Shown one piece after another: positions 9,968 to 17,948 of a stretch of 64,000 bases of DNA; the first letter of the stretch is position 1; every line of letters starts with the position of its first letter. The notes under the pieces are model-generated. The model had not been told where the DNA came from, did not search any database, and was given only the letters and a program-made list of their open reading frames with translations. The DNA comes from JAOZTV01 sp965371805 (GTDB taxonomy: Bacteria > Acidobacteriota > Aminicenantia > UBA2199), in contig CBDUZW010000020.1 in the NCBI GenBank assembly GCA_965371805.1, positions 1 to 64,000 on the forward strand, in the 5' to 3' direction. The translations under genes were made by a program, and so were the position numbers.

Positions 9968-10321
9968 TTAATATTGTTTTTTTTTGATAAGATACTCAAA
10001 ATATCTGGATTTTATCTGTTCACTTGCCATAATCTGTTTTACAGGGAGCATTTTTAATAGAGCCCCTAAAATAGAAGCCATTAAACGGTGACTTAGAAGT
10101 GCGTGGTTGTCAAATATCAGGTTCTGAAGTTTTCCTCTCTCTATAGCCATTTTGACAACCTTATGGGTTGAATTATAAGGAGGGATGATCCTTTTATCTC
10201 TCTCCTTGAGACTTAGACTACCGTTTGTACAGTTTTTTATGCAGACAGCACAGCCCAGGCATGTATCCTCAATTAATTTTGCATACTTTTTTTGATCTTT
10301 TGGATATCTGAGATAAAATAA
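9968..10321 (-). pseudogene. 4Fe-4S ferredoxin-domain protein, 5'-truncated remnant
   Basis: A reading frame of 117 sense codons is open from a TGA at 10322-10324 to the TAA at 9968-9970. It encodes a ferredoxin-like CLGCAVCIKNC cluster motif followed by a smooth C-terminal region (IPPYNSTHKVVKMAIERGK and so on). There is no ATG, GTG or TTG before the cysteine motif; the first ATG is at 10150, after it. Its first part overlaps the end of the metalloenzyme gene by 49 bases. I read it as a gene that lost its 5' end, or as a frameshifted extension, because a run of seven A just before the upstream stop would link the two frames. Confidence 0.6.
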
Positions 10322-11235
10322 TCATAAATTGCCGGTGTAATGTCTGCCAGATTATTGATCTTATTTCTCAACAACTCACTTTTATGTCCCCAGGTTATTA
10401 AAGGGACAGGATTCAAAGTGTGAGTTTTACTTGCTGGATTCTCAATATTTCCATGATCGCTTGTAATTATTAGTGTGTCTTGTTTATTATCTAATAAGGA
10501 TATTAGTTTTTTTACCAGTCTGTTGAGATCGAAAACCAGTTTATTGCAATCATCAATGGATTTTCGATGACCATAGAGATCGGTCTGAAAATATTCATAT
10601 AAAAGAAAATCATAATTCTTCGAACTGCTGAAGATGATTTCCGCAGCGGTTTCAGGAGAGTACTCAGGAAGATTTGCACCGAATTGATTTAGTGTTTTAT
10701 TTGAATATTCCTGATAAATAGATTTTTTATTACTAATGTCATCAAGATCAAATGGTTTCATCTCATTTGTTATTAATAAACAGGAAGTTGCAGAGATCCT
10801 TCTTTTGAAACTGCGGGGAAAATTTTCAGAAAATATAAATTCACCGTTATCTTTAATATTTACATTTGTTTTATAGAAAAGATCTGAGTGATTGGGATAG
10901 GAGTTCAAAAACATTGGATTTAAACCCCGGTTTTTCAGACCTTTAAATATATTTGTCTCTTTAATGATTTTCCGCATCGCTTTATTTGGAAAGCTGCCCA
11001 TATGGGAACCAATTATTTTTGGAATGTTATTCCCTGTATATATTGTTGTCTGACCCGTGGCGCTTTGCGGAATTCCCTCGACTCCCATTAGGGGATCAAT
11101 CGGTTTTACAGGTGTGCCGTCAGGTAATGATATCTCTTTGCCAAAAAAAGGGAGATAATCACAGTTGGAGTTATAAAAGGGATTGGATGTAGAAGGTTCA
11201 CCAATACCTGTACCATCGAGAAAGATAAAGATCAT
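10273..11235 (-). CDS. Alkaline-phosphatase-superfamily metalloenzyme (phosphoglycerate mutase-like)
   Basis: The 320-residue protein has the metal and nucleophile motifs of the superfamily. MIFIFLDGTGIG at the start supplies the first metal-binding Asp. SATGQTTIYTG near residue 57 supplies the Thr nucleophile. TSDHGNIENPASKTHTLNP near the C-terminus supplies the Asp-His and later His ligands. This set is shared by cofactor-independent phosphoglycerate mutase and phosphopentomutase, but the protein is shorter than either, so the substrate cannot be named. It overlaps the stop of the adenylate kinase gene by ATGA, indicating translational coupling. Confidence 0.8.
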   Translation of the reverse strand: MIFIFLDGTGIGEPSTSNPFYNSNCDYLPFFGKEISLPDGTPVKPIDPLMGVEGIPQSATGQTTIYTGNNIPKIIGSHMGSFPNKAMRKIIKETNIFKGLKNRGLNPMFLNSYPNHSDLFYKTNVNIKDNGEFIFSENFPRSFKRRISATSCLLITNEMKPFDLDDISNKKSIYQEYSNKTLNQFGANLPEYSPETAAEIIFSSSKNYDFLLYEYFQTDLYGHRKSIDDCNKLVFDLNRLVKKLISLLDNKQDTLIITSDHGNIENPASKTHTLNPVPLITWGHKSELLRNKINNLADITPAIYDYFISDIQKIKKSMQN

Positions 11236-12401
11236 CGGGCGTTTTTTATTGCAAATTCAATGTGTTTTAATAACTCCTGAAAAATTGCATCCTTTGTTCC
11301 TAATCCATTCACTGGAAATACTTCCTTCTCTTTTTTATAGTATTGCATGACAGAAATGGAATTTTTTTCATGCTCCTCTAACCTTTTTACAATTGATTCT
11401 GTTTTAATGTCGTAGCGTCTTTTCTGATCTGTTTTTCCACGCTCGGCAAGTCTTTTTACCAATTGCAAAACCGGTACCGACAGGTCGATGATACATGAAA
11501 GAGATGTGTTTTGTTTCCGGAGAAGACCATCAAGAATATATGCTTGAATAATCGTTCTGGGAAATCCTTTAAACACGAATCCATTTACATCTCTACTGAG
11601 TTTTATTTTTTTTTCAATCAGTCTGATAACAATGTCATCCGGTACTAATTTTCCATTTTCCATTAGCTCTCTGATCTTAATACCTATTTCTGATCCTGCA
11701 TTCAACTCTTCCTGTAGAATATCACCGGTTGAGATATAAACAAGATTAAATTTTTTGGCTAGTTTTTTTGCCTGCGTACCTCTTCCTGAACCGGGATAAC
11801 CTAAGATAACAACATTAAAAAGAACTTTTCGCAGATTCTTTTCTACGGTATTTGAAACTCTGGTAAAGATCTCCTTTATTGAGCCCATGCCGTCAATAGG
11901 ATCAAGAATTCCTCTCTCTTCATAAAACTTAAGAACAGGGAAGGTTTTATTTTTATACTCAATTAATCTGAAATTAATAACTTCTTTTGTATCGTCGCTT
12001 CTACCAGATGTTTTGCCTCTTTTTAGTAGTCTTTTTTTACACTCTTCATTCGTCACTTCTATGCTGATCAGGGATAATAGGGAAGTATGCATCTTTAAAA
12101 GAAGACCCTCAAGAATATATGCCTGAACGAATGTTCTTGGGAAACCATCAAATAGAAAGCCATTACAATCAGGATTATCTCTCATCTTTTTTTCAAGAAT
12201 CTGCACAATTAATTCATCTGATACAAGTTCTCCCTTTTCTATGACTTCCTTTGCCTTGAGACCAAGCTCAGTTTTTTCTCTTATTGCCTGTCTCAAAATA
12301 TCTCCGGTAGAGATATGCAACAGATTATATTTTTCGATCAATAGATCTGATTGTGTACCCTTTCCTGCTCCTGGAGGTCCAAATAAGGCGATATTCAGCA
12401 T
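11232..12401 (-). CDS. adk: Tandem double adenylate kinase with divergent second domain
   Basis: The protein is 389 residues long, about twice a normal adenylate kinase, and holds two homologous halves (1-193 and 194-389). The first half is complete: P-loop GPPGAGKGT at 8-16, FDGFPRT at 84-90 and RGKTSGRSDD at 128-137, the form without a zinc-binding lid. In the second half the P-loop is GYPGSGRGT (201-209), so the essential lysine is Arg207. The DGFPRT aspartate is Lys278, and the lid motif is changed to RGKTDQKRRY. The first half should make ADP from ATP and AMP; the second may be regulatory or altered in substrate. It is coupled to the downstream metalloenzyme. Confidence 0.87.
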   Translation of the reverse strand: MLNIALFGPPGAGKGTQSDLLIEKYNLLHISTGDILRQAIREKTELGLKAKEVIEKGELVSDELIVQILEKKMRDNPDCNGFLFDGFPRTFVQAYILEGLLLKMHTSLLSLISIEVTNEECKKRLLKRGKTSGRSDDTKEVINFRLIEYKNKTFPVLKFYEERGILDPIDGMGSIKEIFTRVSNTVEKNLRKVLFNVVILGYPGSGRGTQAKKLAKKFNLVYISTGDILQEELNAGSEIGIKIRELMENGKLVPDDIVIRLIEKKIKLSRDVNGFVFKGFPRTIIQAYILDGLLRKQNTSLSCIIDLSVPVLQLVKRLAERGKTDQKRRYDIKTESIVKRLEEHEKNSISVMQYYKKEKEVFPVNGLGTKDAIFQELLKHIEFAIKNAR

Positions 12402-12712
12402 TTTATTTCCTGCACTTTATATAATGATATTGAATGTAATCTTATACCCATTAAAAACCCTCCACAATAATAAATTATTATAACTAAATTAAAAATAATT
12501 TGCAAAAAATCTCATTTCTTTTGGTAAAGGCAATGAGGTTTATGTGGTAGCCACAATGTAAATTGTCCATAGTTTTTTGCAGAGAACCTTCAATTGCTGG
12601 AAGAATTGACATATTCATACTTTATCAGTATGATATGATTGTAAAATATATCATTAATTTAATACAGACTTTTTTCAATTTTATAATATAATCTGGAGGT
12701 AATTACAGAAAT
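12402..12712. other. Divergent intergenic region
   Basis: This 311-base gap separates the adenylate kinase gene (minus) from the membrane-protein gene (plus). It holds a good plus-strand promoter (12606-12634) and the ribosome site TCTGGAGG near 12692-12699. The remaining sequence is AT-rich with no RNA gene or repeat that I can see. Confidence 0.5.
12606..12634 (+). promoter_or_regulatory. Sigma-70-type promoter with internal dyad
   Basis: TTGACA (12606-12611), a 17-base spacer and TATGAT (12629-12634) form a near-consensus promoter for the gene at 12713. Inside it CATACT-TTATC-AGTATG is a perfect 6-base dyad spanning the spacer and -10 box, where a repressor could bind. Confidence 0.6.
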
Positions 12713-14242
12713 ATGCTTGGAGAATTCAGAGCTGCGGAAACTAAATTTGAAGAAATTCAGAAACAGTATAGAGAGAAATTGATCAGTGCAGATCAATTTA
12801 AAACTAAAATAAAAAATCTTCAATTTAAGGATCATCTTGGAAGGCTGTGGAGTATGGGTGGACACAGCAGTAAATGGTATCTATATGAAAAAAAGAAATG
12901 GATAAAAAAAGATCCATATACAATATTTACATCCAGTCAATCTGAAATAAAAAATCTTAAAGAAAAACTATTTAAGAATTTATCTTTAAAAAATAGATAT
13001 TCAAAACTGATACCATCTACAGCATTTTTAATTGGAATGAATTTAATTCCGATATTGGGGATTTTATTTTTTGACTGGCGTGTTGAAATATTAGTCTTTT
13101 TATACTGGGTGGAAAATGTATTTGTAGGTCTTCTTAATATATATAAAGTTAAAAAGGCTGAGGGCTCATTTCCTTCAGATATAAAGAGTACAGTCAGATG
13201 GGATAAATTAAAGCCTCCAGTATTGAAAAAAAAGGCTTCAAACCTTATGAGTACTATATATTTTGGTTTCACCTTTGTTCATGGTATATTTGTTCTTGTT
13301 TTTTTTGGTTTTCCCTATAAATCACTTGGAGAAGTTATAATAGCTGTAAGTCTATTGATCTCTCCCCATCTGTTTTCCCTTTTTTATCATTTTATATATC
13401 ATAAGGAATATAAAATTATTAGTTATCAGGAATGCCTGATGGCACCTGTTCAGAGGATGGTGATACTTCACCTTGTGGTTATTTTTTATGGATTTTTACT
13501 GATGAATTACCAGTCAAAATCAATAATCCCTGTTATATTTATGGTAATTTTAAAAACAATAATTGATGTCTGGAAACATGTAACCTCCCATTTGAAGTTT
13601 TACCCTAGAGGTATAAAATTAGAGAATAAGGCAGTCAGTTTTTCTCCCAAAAATATTTTTAAAATACCCCTAATTATTTTTTCAATTTTACTTACAGGTT
13701 CAACATCAGTGCTTCTTATATCCAGATATGTCTCATTTGCATTAATGATAGTTGTTACTATAATTTTATTGATAGGTTTTGTTTTTATTTTAAAAAAATT
13801 TTTAAGCCATAAAGAAGACCAGAAAAATGTCCGTTTTGAACTCACATCCGGCTGCGGGTTTATAAATAGCTGGTTTTCAGGTAGTATAAGCTTAAAACGT
13901 CAAAAAAACAATTTAGAGTGGGTAAGGTTAAAGCTTGAATGTATTGGCTCTGAAGTTGAATATAGAGACTATGGAGATGAAAAAAGTGTTGGGAGTAAAC
14001 AGAAAACGGTTTGGGAAAAGTTAAAACAGATACCTGATGGATTGCTGGAACATTCAGGTACTTTAAAGATTCCGGTTGAGTTCTGGCTGCCTGACAATCT
14101 TCCGCCTATGATTATCGGTAGAAATATGGCAAATATTAAATGGACCTTAAGTATAAGAGTCAGAGCAGATTCAGATAAGAATTCCGAGAAAGAAAAAGAA
14201 TACATATTCGATGATCTTCCAATATTTAAATTAAATAACTGA
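12713..14242 (+). CDS. DUF6498-like integral membrane protein with N-terminal linker domain and C-terminal beta domain
   Basis: Three parts are visible in 509 residues. Residues 1-70 form a short helical and GRLWSMGGHSSKWY-type domain often found as an N-terminal accessory module of bacterial membrane proteins. Residues about 100-370 hold some eight hydrophobic segments, including FDWRVEILVFLYWVENV, which is typical of the DUF6498 membrane family. Residues about 375-509 form a soluble beta-rich domain. No catalytic motif is seen. It has its own promoter and the ribosome site TCTGGAGG. It is followed 74 bases later by the HD-domain gene in the same direction, so co-transcription is possible. 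Function is unknown. Confidence 0.7.
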   Translation: MLGEFRAAETKFEEIQKQYREKLISADQFKTKIKNLQFKDHLGRLWSMGGHSSKWYLYEKKKWIKKDPYTIFTSSQSEIKNLKEKLFKNLSLKNRYSKLIPSTAFLIGMNLIPILGILFFDWRVEILVFLYWVENVFVGLLNIYKVKKAEGSFPSDIKSTVRWDKLKPPVLKKKASNLMSTIYFGFTFVHGIFVLVFFGFPYKSLGEVIIAVSLLISPHLFSLFYHFIYHKEYKIISYQECLMAPVQRMVILHLVVIFYGFLLMNYQSKSIIPVIFMVILKTIIDVWKHVTSHLKFYPRGIKLENKAVSFSPKNIFKIPLIIFSILLTGSTSVLLISRYVSFALMIVVTIILLIGFVFILKKFLSHKEDQKNVRFELTSGCGFINSWFSGSISLKRQKNNLEWVRLKLECIGSEVEYRDYGDEKSVGSKQKTVWEKLKQIPDGLLEHSGTLKIPVEFWLPDNLPPMIIGRNMANIKWTLSIRVRADSDKNSEKEKEYIFDDLPIFKLNN

Positions 14243-14316
14243 TATTACTAAAAAAATAGAATATATCTTTTCTTTTACTTTTGATATGGTAAAATAAATT
14301 ATAGGAGTTTTTACAG

Positions 14317-14892
14317 ATGGAAAATAATGATATTGGGATTAGCAGAGAAAAGGCATTTGAATTACTGAAAGATCACATTAAGAATGAGAATACTATCAGG
14401 CATTGTCTGGCAACTGAAGTAGTCATGAGAAGCCTTGCAAATCATTTTGGTGAAGATGAAGAAATGTGGGGAATCACAGGATTATTACATGACCTTGATC
14501 TAGAACTTATTGGTGATAACCTGAAAATTCATGGTTTAAAAACAGAAGAGATGCTCAATGAAGTAGGATTAAATCCAATTATTACAAGAGCAATAAGGAT
14601 GCATAATGAAGAGGCATCAAAAGAAAAAAGAACTGAAAAATTCCATATTGCACTTGCTGCAGGTGAGACAATAACAGGACTTATAGTTGCAACTTCACTA
14701 GTTTATCCTGATAAAAAAATTAAAAGTGTTAAGTCTAAATCCATTGTAAAGCGGATGAAAGAAAAGGCATTTGCAGCCAGTGTTAACAGGGATATCATAA
14801 GGGAATGTGAAAATATAGACATTCCATTAAGTGAATTTGCAAAACTCAGCCTTGAAGCTATGTGTACCATTGATGAAGAAATAGGCCTTTAA
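14317..14892 (+). CDS. HD-domain phosphohydrolase
   Basis: The 191-residue protein has the HD metal-site pattern: H29 in RHCLATEVVMRSL, then GLLHDLDLE with H58-D59, H72 in KIHGLK, and H101 in AIRMHNEE. This spacing is that of small HDIG/HDOD-like hydrolases that act on nucleotides or phosphorylated small molecules; I cannot name the substrate. It is soluble and probably cytoplasmic. TAGGAG lies about nine bases upstream of the ATG. It is followed after 25 bases by an outer-membrane protein gene. Confidence 0.85.
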   Translation: MENNDIGISREKAFELLKDHIKNENTIRHCLATEVVMRSLANHFGEDEEMWGITGLLHDLDLELIGDNLKIHGLKTEEMLNEVGLNPIITRAIRMHNEEASKEKRTEKFHIALAAGETITGLIVATSLVYPDKKIKSVKSKSIVKRMKEKAFAASVNRDIIRECENIDIPLSEFAKLSLEAMCTIDEEIGL

Positions 14893-14917
14893 GAAATCTA
14901 TGTAAGGGGATTTAAAT

Positions 14918-15496
14918 ATGAAAAGAATTATTATTATGGTTATGTTAATTGTTATTATTTCAATAACGGGATATTCGAAGGTTAATTTTTTTATTGATCT
15001 GGCTGCCAGTCAGTTAAAACCTGCAGATACAAAGTATGCAGATATATATGGTACAGCAATTTTTTATCCGGAACTTATGACAGGTATCAAAGTTTTTAAT
15101 GATCTCTTTATCTATGGAGGTTATGGATTCATAAAATCACAGGGAGATATTATTGAGTCAGGTAATAGTGAAAATGCAACTTCAAAGCAAAGTTTTATTT
15201 CATTGGGTCTAGGATATGAATTTATGTCACAAAAAAAAATAAGCCTTAAACTATCAGGTGGAATTATGTTTGTTAATTATGAGGGGGAAACGTACCTTTC
15301 AGATACACTGATAGATAATGATAGTGGTAATAAAACAGGGTATAAATTTGATATTGGGATATTTTATAATTTTCCAAAATACTTTACTGTCAGTATTATT
15401 ACTGGCTATTTTCATGCCCAGAACACAGAGGATTATTATAGAAAACTAAGTTATGGTGGACTGAAGGTAGGACTAGGATTAGGTGTTAGATTTTAA
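14918..15496 (+). CDS. Predicted outer-membrane beta-barrel protein
   Basis: The N-terminus MKRIIIMVMLIVIISITGYS is a signal peptide. The mature part of about 170 residues alternates hydrophobic and polar residues, with glycine and aromatic pairs (LFIYGGYGFIKS, ISLGLGYEF, VSIITGYFHAQ) and ends in LKVGLGLGVRF with a terminal Phe, the usual barrel signature. It fits a small eight-stranded OmpW/OmpX-like barrel. AAGGGGA before the ATG is a good ribosome site. Function cannot be told beyond localisation. Confidence 0.75.
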   Translation: MKRIIIMVMLIVIISITGYSKVNFFIDLAASQLKPADTKYADIYGTAIFYPELMTGIKVFNDLFIYGGYGFIKSQGDIIESGNSENATSKQSFISLGLGYEFMSQKKISLKLSGGIMFVNYEGETYLSDTLIDNDSGNKTGYKFDIGIFYNFPKYFTVSIITGYFHAQNTEDYYRKLSYGGLKVGLGLGVRF

Positions 15497-15550
15497 GATG
15501 TATAGATTTCTACTTTACAAAACATTCTATATTTGATATAAAATATAATA

Positions 15551-16456
15551 ATGGACTTAATAAACATTCTTTTATATATTATGATTCTTTTGATTGGAAG
15601 TTTTGCAGTTATAAGTTCCTCTGGATTTATAAAAAGTTATAAATTTCCTTCCTTATCTAATTATTTTCATTTTATAATCTCCTTCAATATTGTTGGATTG
15701 ATATTTTTTATTCTAAATAGATTTTTTGGGGGGGACTTATGTAAAAGTATCCTCATTATGTTTCCGCTGTTCATTATTACCCTTTATTTTTTTATTTCTT
15801 TTATCCTCTCTTTTGTTAAAAAGAAGTATTCATCATCAATAAAGGTATCATTCTTCTCCATATCAGCCATATTGTTTATAGGTTTTGCATTACTTTATAA
15901 TAATACTTTAAAAAATATAGCAGAAAAAAAACTAATGAATTTATATTTGAATTTTTTAATTCTACTTATAATAATAATTATACTATTTCTACTTATTTAT
16001 GTTTTTACACGTGGAATAAAAGAACTGGATAAAAAACGTATAAAGGCTGCAAAAAATATAACATTAACATACTGTATTCTACTGTTAGTTTTATTCATAT
16101 CATTTCTCTTCGAATTAGATCCTCAGATGTCCACTATAATTATAGTTTTGTTCTTCTTAATAAATGTTTATCCAATTCTGTATTTAAAAAACTTTCTAAA
16201 TATGAATTATATTGATCATCTTTTAATAAATGAAAAAAGCATAGATTTTGAGAGTTTTTTTGAAAAATATAAAATATCAGATAGAGAAAAAGAGATTCTA
16301 AAATTATTAGTTCAAGGGAAATCCAATAAAGATATTGAAGATATATTGTTTATCTCACTAAAAACTGTTAAGAATCATATATACAATATCTATAAAAAAG
16401 CTTCTGTTAAAAGCAGAATTCAATTAGTAAATATAGTTACAAAATATAAGAAATAA
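15551..16456 (+). CDS. Membrane-anchored LuxR-family transcriptional regulator
   Basis: The first 210 residues hold about seven hydrophobic helices and no extracellular domain of note. The C-terminal 65 residues form a LuxR/FixJ helix-turn-helix: YKISDREKEILKLLVQGKSN followed by DIEDILFISLKTVKNHIYN. The fusion of a seven-helix membrane sensor to a LuxR output is a known one-component design. No ribosome site is evident. The gene converges on the flagellin gene with only six bases between stops, so expression of the two could interfere or be linked, but a regulatory link to motility is inference. Confidence 0.82.
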   Translation: MDLINILLYIMILLIGSFAVISSSGFIKSYKFPSLSNYFHFIISFNIVGLIFFILNRFFGGDLCKSILIMFPLFIITLYFFISFILSFVKKKYSSSIKVSFFSISAILFIGFALLYNNTLKNIAEKKLMNLYLNFLILLIIIIILFLLIYVFTRGIKELDKKRIKAAKNITLTYCILLLVLFISFLFELDPQMSTIIIVLFFLINVYPILYLKNFLNMNYIDHLLINEKSIDFESFFEKYKISDREKEILKLLVQGKSNKDIEDILFISLKTVKNHIYNIYKKASVKSRIQLVNIVTKYKK

Positions 16457-16462
16457 AACCCC

Positions 16463-17305
16463 TTACTTAAAAAGTGATAAAATCATTGCAGATGAGACGT
16501 TAGCCTGAGCAATTGTAGCCATGCTGGATTCAAGAAGTATTTTATTACTGGTGAACTTTCCAAATTCTTCAGCCATATTTGTATCTCTAATTGCAGATTC
16601 AGCAGCTAATAAATTTTGGCTTTGAACCTGTATAATACCAATAGAATTTTCCAGCCTATTGCTTTGAGCTCCAATTGTACCCCGCCATTCTGATACCTTT
16701 TTTATGGCATTCTGCAATTGTGATAGTGATTGTTTTGCATCTGCAACTGTACTGAGGCTTGTATTTGAAAGCCCCATTGCTTCAGTTCCTGCACCTTCAG
16801 CTCCACCAATAGAGAGGTTTATCGATGATTCAATGTGTGTGTCGCCGACAAAAAGTTCTTTCTTTACAGGGGCATCAGGGGAGAATAATAACTCTCCTTT
16901 GAAATGTGTAGTATCAACTACTCTGTCAATTTCTTTCATAATCTCCTGATATTCCATGTTGACTATATCTCTTTCTGTATCTCCAATAGTTTCTGAAGCC
17001 GCTTGGGTTGCAAGGGTAGTTGCCCGGTTTAACATGTCTCCCATTCTGGAAAATGCGCCGTCTGCGATTTGGGCAATGCCTAATCCATCATTTGCATTCC
17101 TTGTTGCCTGGGATAAAGCGCTATAGTCTGCTCTAAGCCCATTTGCTATCATTAATCCGGCAGCATCATCACCTGCATTAGTTATGCGTGTGCCGGAGGA
17201 GAGGTGTCCTAAATTACTACTTAATTTATTTCTTGCAAATACGGAATTTCTTTGTGCATTTGCAGAACTAAAATTGTTCAAAATTGAAAAAGCTTGTCCC
17301 GCCAT
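16463..17305 (-). CDS. fliC: Flagellin
   Basis: The 280-residue protein has both terminal D0/D1 regions of flagellin. The N-terminal region includes LSSGTRITNAGDDAAGLMIA and ANDGLGIAQIADGAF. The C-terminal region includes RLENSIGIIQVQSQNLLAAE, SAIRDTNMAEE and the final SSAMILSLFK. The central variable domain is very short, so this is a minimal filament protein. AAAGGAGGTAAT lies just upstream of the start. No other flagellar gene is in the window. No sigma-28 promoter match was found in the 140 bases upstream; instead a 14-base palindrome lies beside the ribosome site. Confidence 0.95.
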   Translation of the reverse strand: MAGQAFSILNNFSSANAQRNSVFARNKLSSNLGHLSSGTRITNAGDDAAGLMIANGLRADYSALSQATRNANDGLGIAQIADGAFSRMGDMLNRATTLATQAASETIGDTERDIVNMEYQEIMKEIDRVVDTTHFKGELLFSPDAPVKKELFVGDTHIESSINLSIGGAEGAGTEAMGLSNTSLSTVADAKQSLSQLQNAIKKVSEWRGTIGAQSNRLENSIGIIQVQSQNLLAAESAIRDTNMAEEFGKFTSNKILLESSMATIAQANVSSAMILSLFK

Positions 17306-17319
17306 GTATTACCTCCTTT

Positions 17320-17333
17320 TATACTATAGTATA
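17320..17333. promoter_or_regulatory. 14-base perfect palindrome upstream of flagellin
   Basis: TATACTATAGTATA is perfectly self-complementary and ends three bases before the flagellin ribosome site. It overlaps a possible TTGAAA-17-TATAGT promoter on the minus strand, but that promoter would leave a leader too short to contain the ribosome site, so an operator is at least as likely. Confidence 0.4.
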
Positions 17334-17389
17334 TGTTCATGGTTTTTTCAACAAAAATGTGAATCTGTATATTTAATTAGATCTATTTA

Positions 17390-17439
17390 TTGACAGAAGA
17401 TTAAAAATAGTTTATAAAGGTAACCTGTGAGGTTACATA
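17390..17439 (+). promoter_or_regulatory. Promoter and operator of the Rrf2 gene
   Basis: TTGACA (17390-17395), 17 bases and TATAAA (17413-17418) form a strong promoter. A 22-base operator runs from 17418 to 17439. It begins AGGTAA, has AGGTTAC in its right half, and contains the dyad GTAACC-TGTGA-GGTTAC. It matches 16 of 22 positions of the second site at 17898, with the dyad centre at the same place. This is a clear sign of autoregulation by the Rrf2 protein encoded just downstream. Confidence 0.75.
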
Positions 17440-17443
17440 TAAT

Positions 17444-17848
17444 TTGAAAATATCAGCAAAATTAAGATATATTGTAAGGACTCTTTGTGAAATAGGGGAA
17501 ACAGAACTTACTCCTACTTCTTTGTCAAAAATAGAAGAGAAACAAAAAATTTCTAAAAAATATTTAAAGCAACTATTGCAGCCATTAGAAAAACTTTCAA
17601 TTATTGGAAGTATAAGAGGTAAAAATGGTGGATACTATTTAAAGAAAAAATTAGACAAAATAAAATTATACGATATTGTCATAGCCCTGAATATAAATAT
17701 AAATATTGCACCCTGTAATACTGACAGTTCTTGTGACTTTGCAAGAATGAATATTTGTGGTTCTCAGGATAAATGGGGCGAATTGCAAAACCTAATTATA
17801 AAATTTTATAAAGAAACCTATCTTTCAGACTTTAAAGATAGTAAATAG
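17444..17848 (+). CDS. iscR: Rrf2-family Fe-S cluster-sensing regulator (IscR-like)
   Basis: The start codon is TTG, giving the canonical Rrf2 N-terminus MKISAKLRYIVRTL. The winged helix-turn-helix spans about residues 1-70 (KISKKYLKQLLQPLEKL recognition part, then SIRGKNGGYYL wing). Cysteines C91, C97 and C105 match the three-cysteine pattern that holds an Fe-S cluster in IscR-type members. It heads the cysteine desulfurase/scaffold locus and has a matching operator in its own and the next promoter, so it most likely senses Fe-S status and represses both units. The gene is 134 residues, normal for the family. Confidence 0.88.
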   Translation: MKISAKLRYIVRTLCEIGETELTPTSLSKIEEKQKISKKYLKQLLQPLEKLSIIGSIRGKNGGYYLKKKLDKIKLYDIVIALNININIAPCNTDSSCDFARMNICGSQDKWGELQNLIIKFYKETYLSDFKDSK

Positions 17849-17861
17849 TTAAGAATTTGTA

Positions 17862-17919
17862 TTGACTAAATTCAAAAAAAAATGTTATAATGGGAATAGG
17901 TAATTCATAAGGTTACCTA
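17862..17919 (+). promoter_or_regulatory. Promoter and operator of the Fe-S assembly operon
   Basis: TTGACT (17862-17867), 18 bases and TATAAT (17886-17891) form a strong promoter, followed at 17898-17919 by a 22-base operator with the dyad AGGTAA and TTACCT. It is the second copy of the site in front of the Rrf2 gene and lies at the likely transcription start, so binding would block transcription. Confidence 0.75.
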
Positions 17920-17948
17920 TGCTGAATTGATATTGTTCTGGAGGAAAA

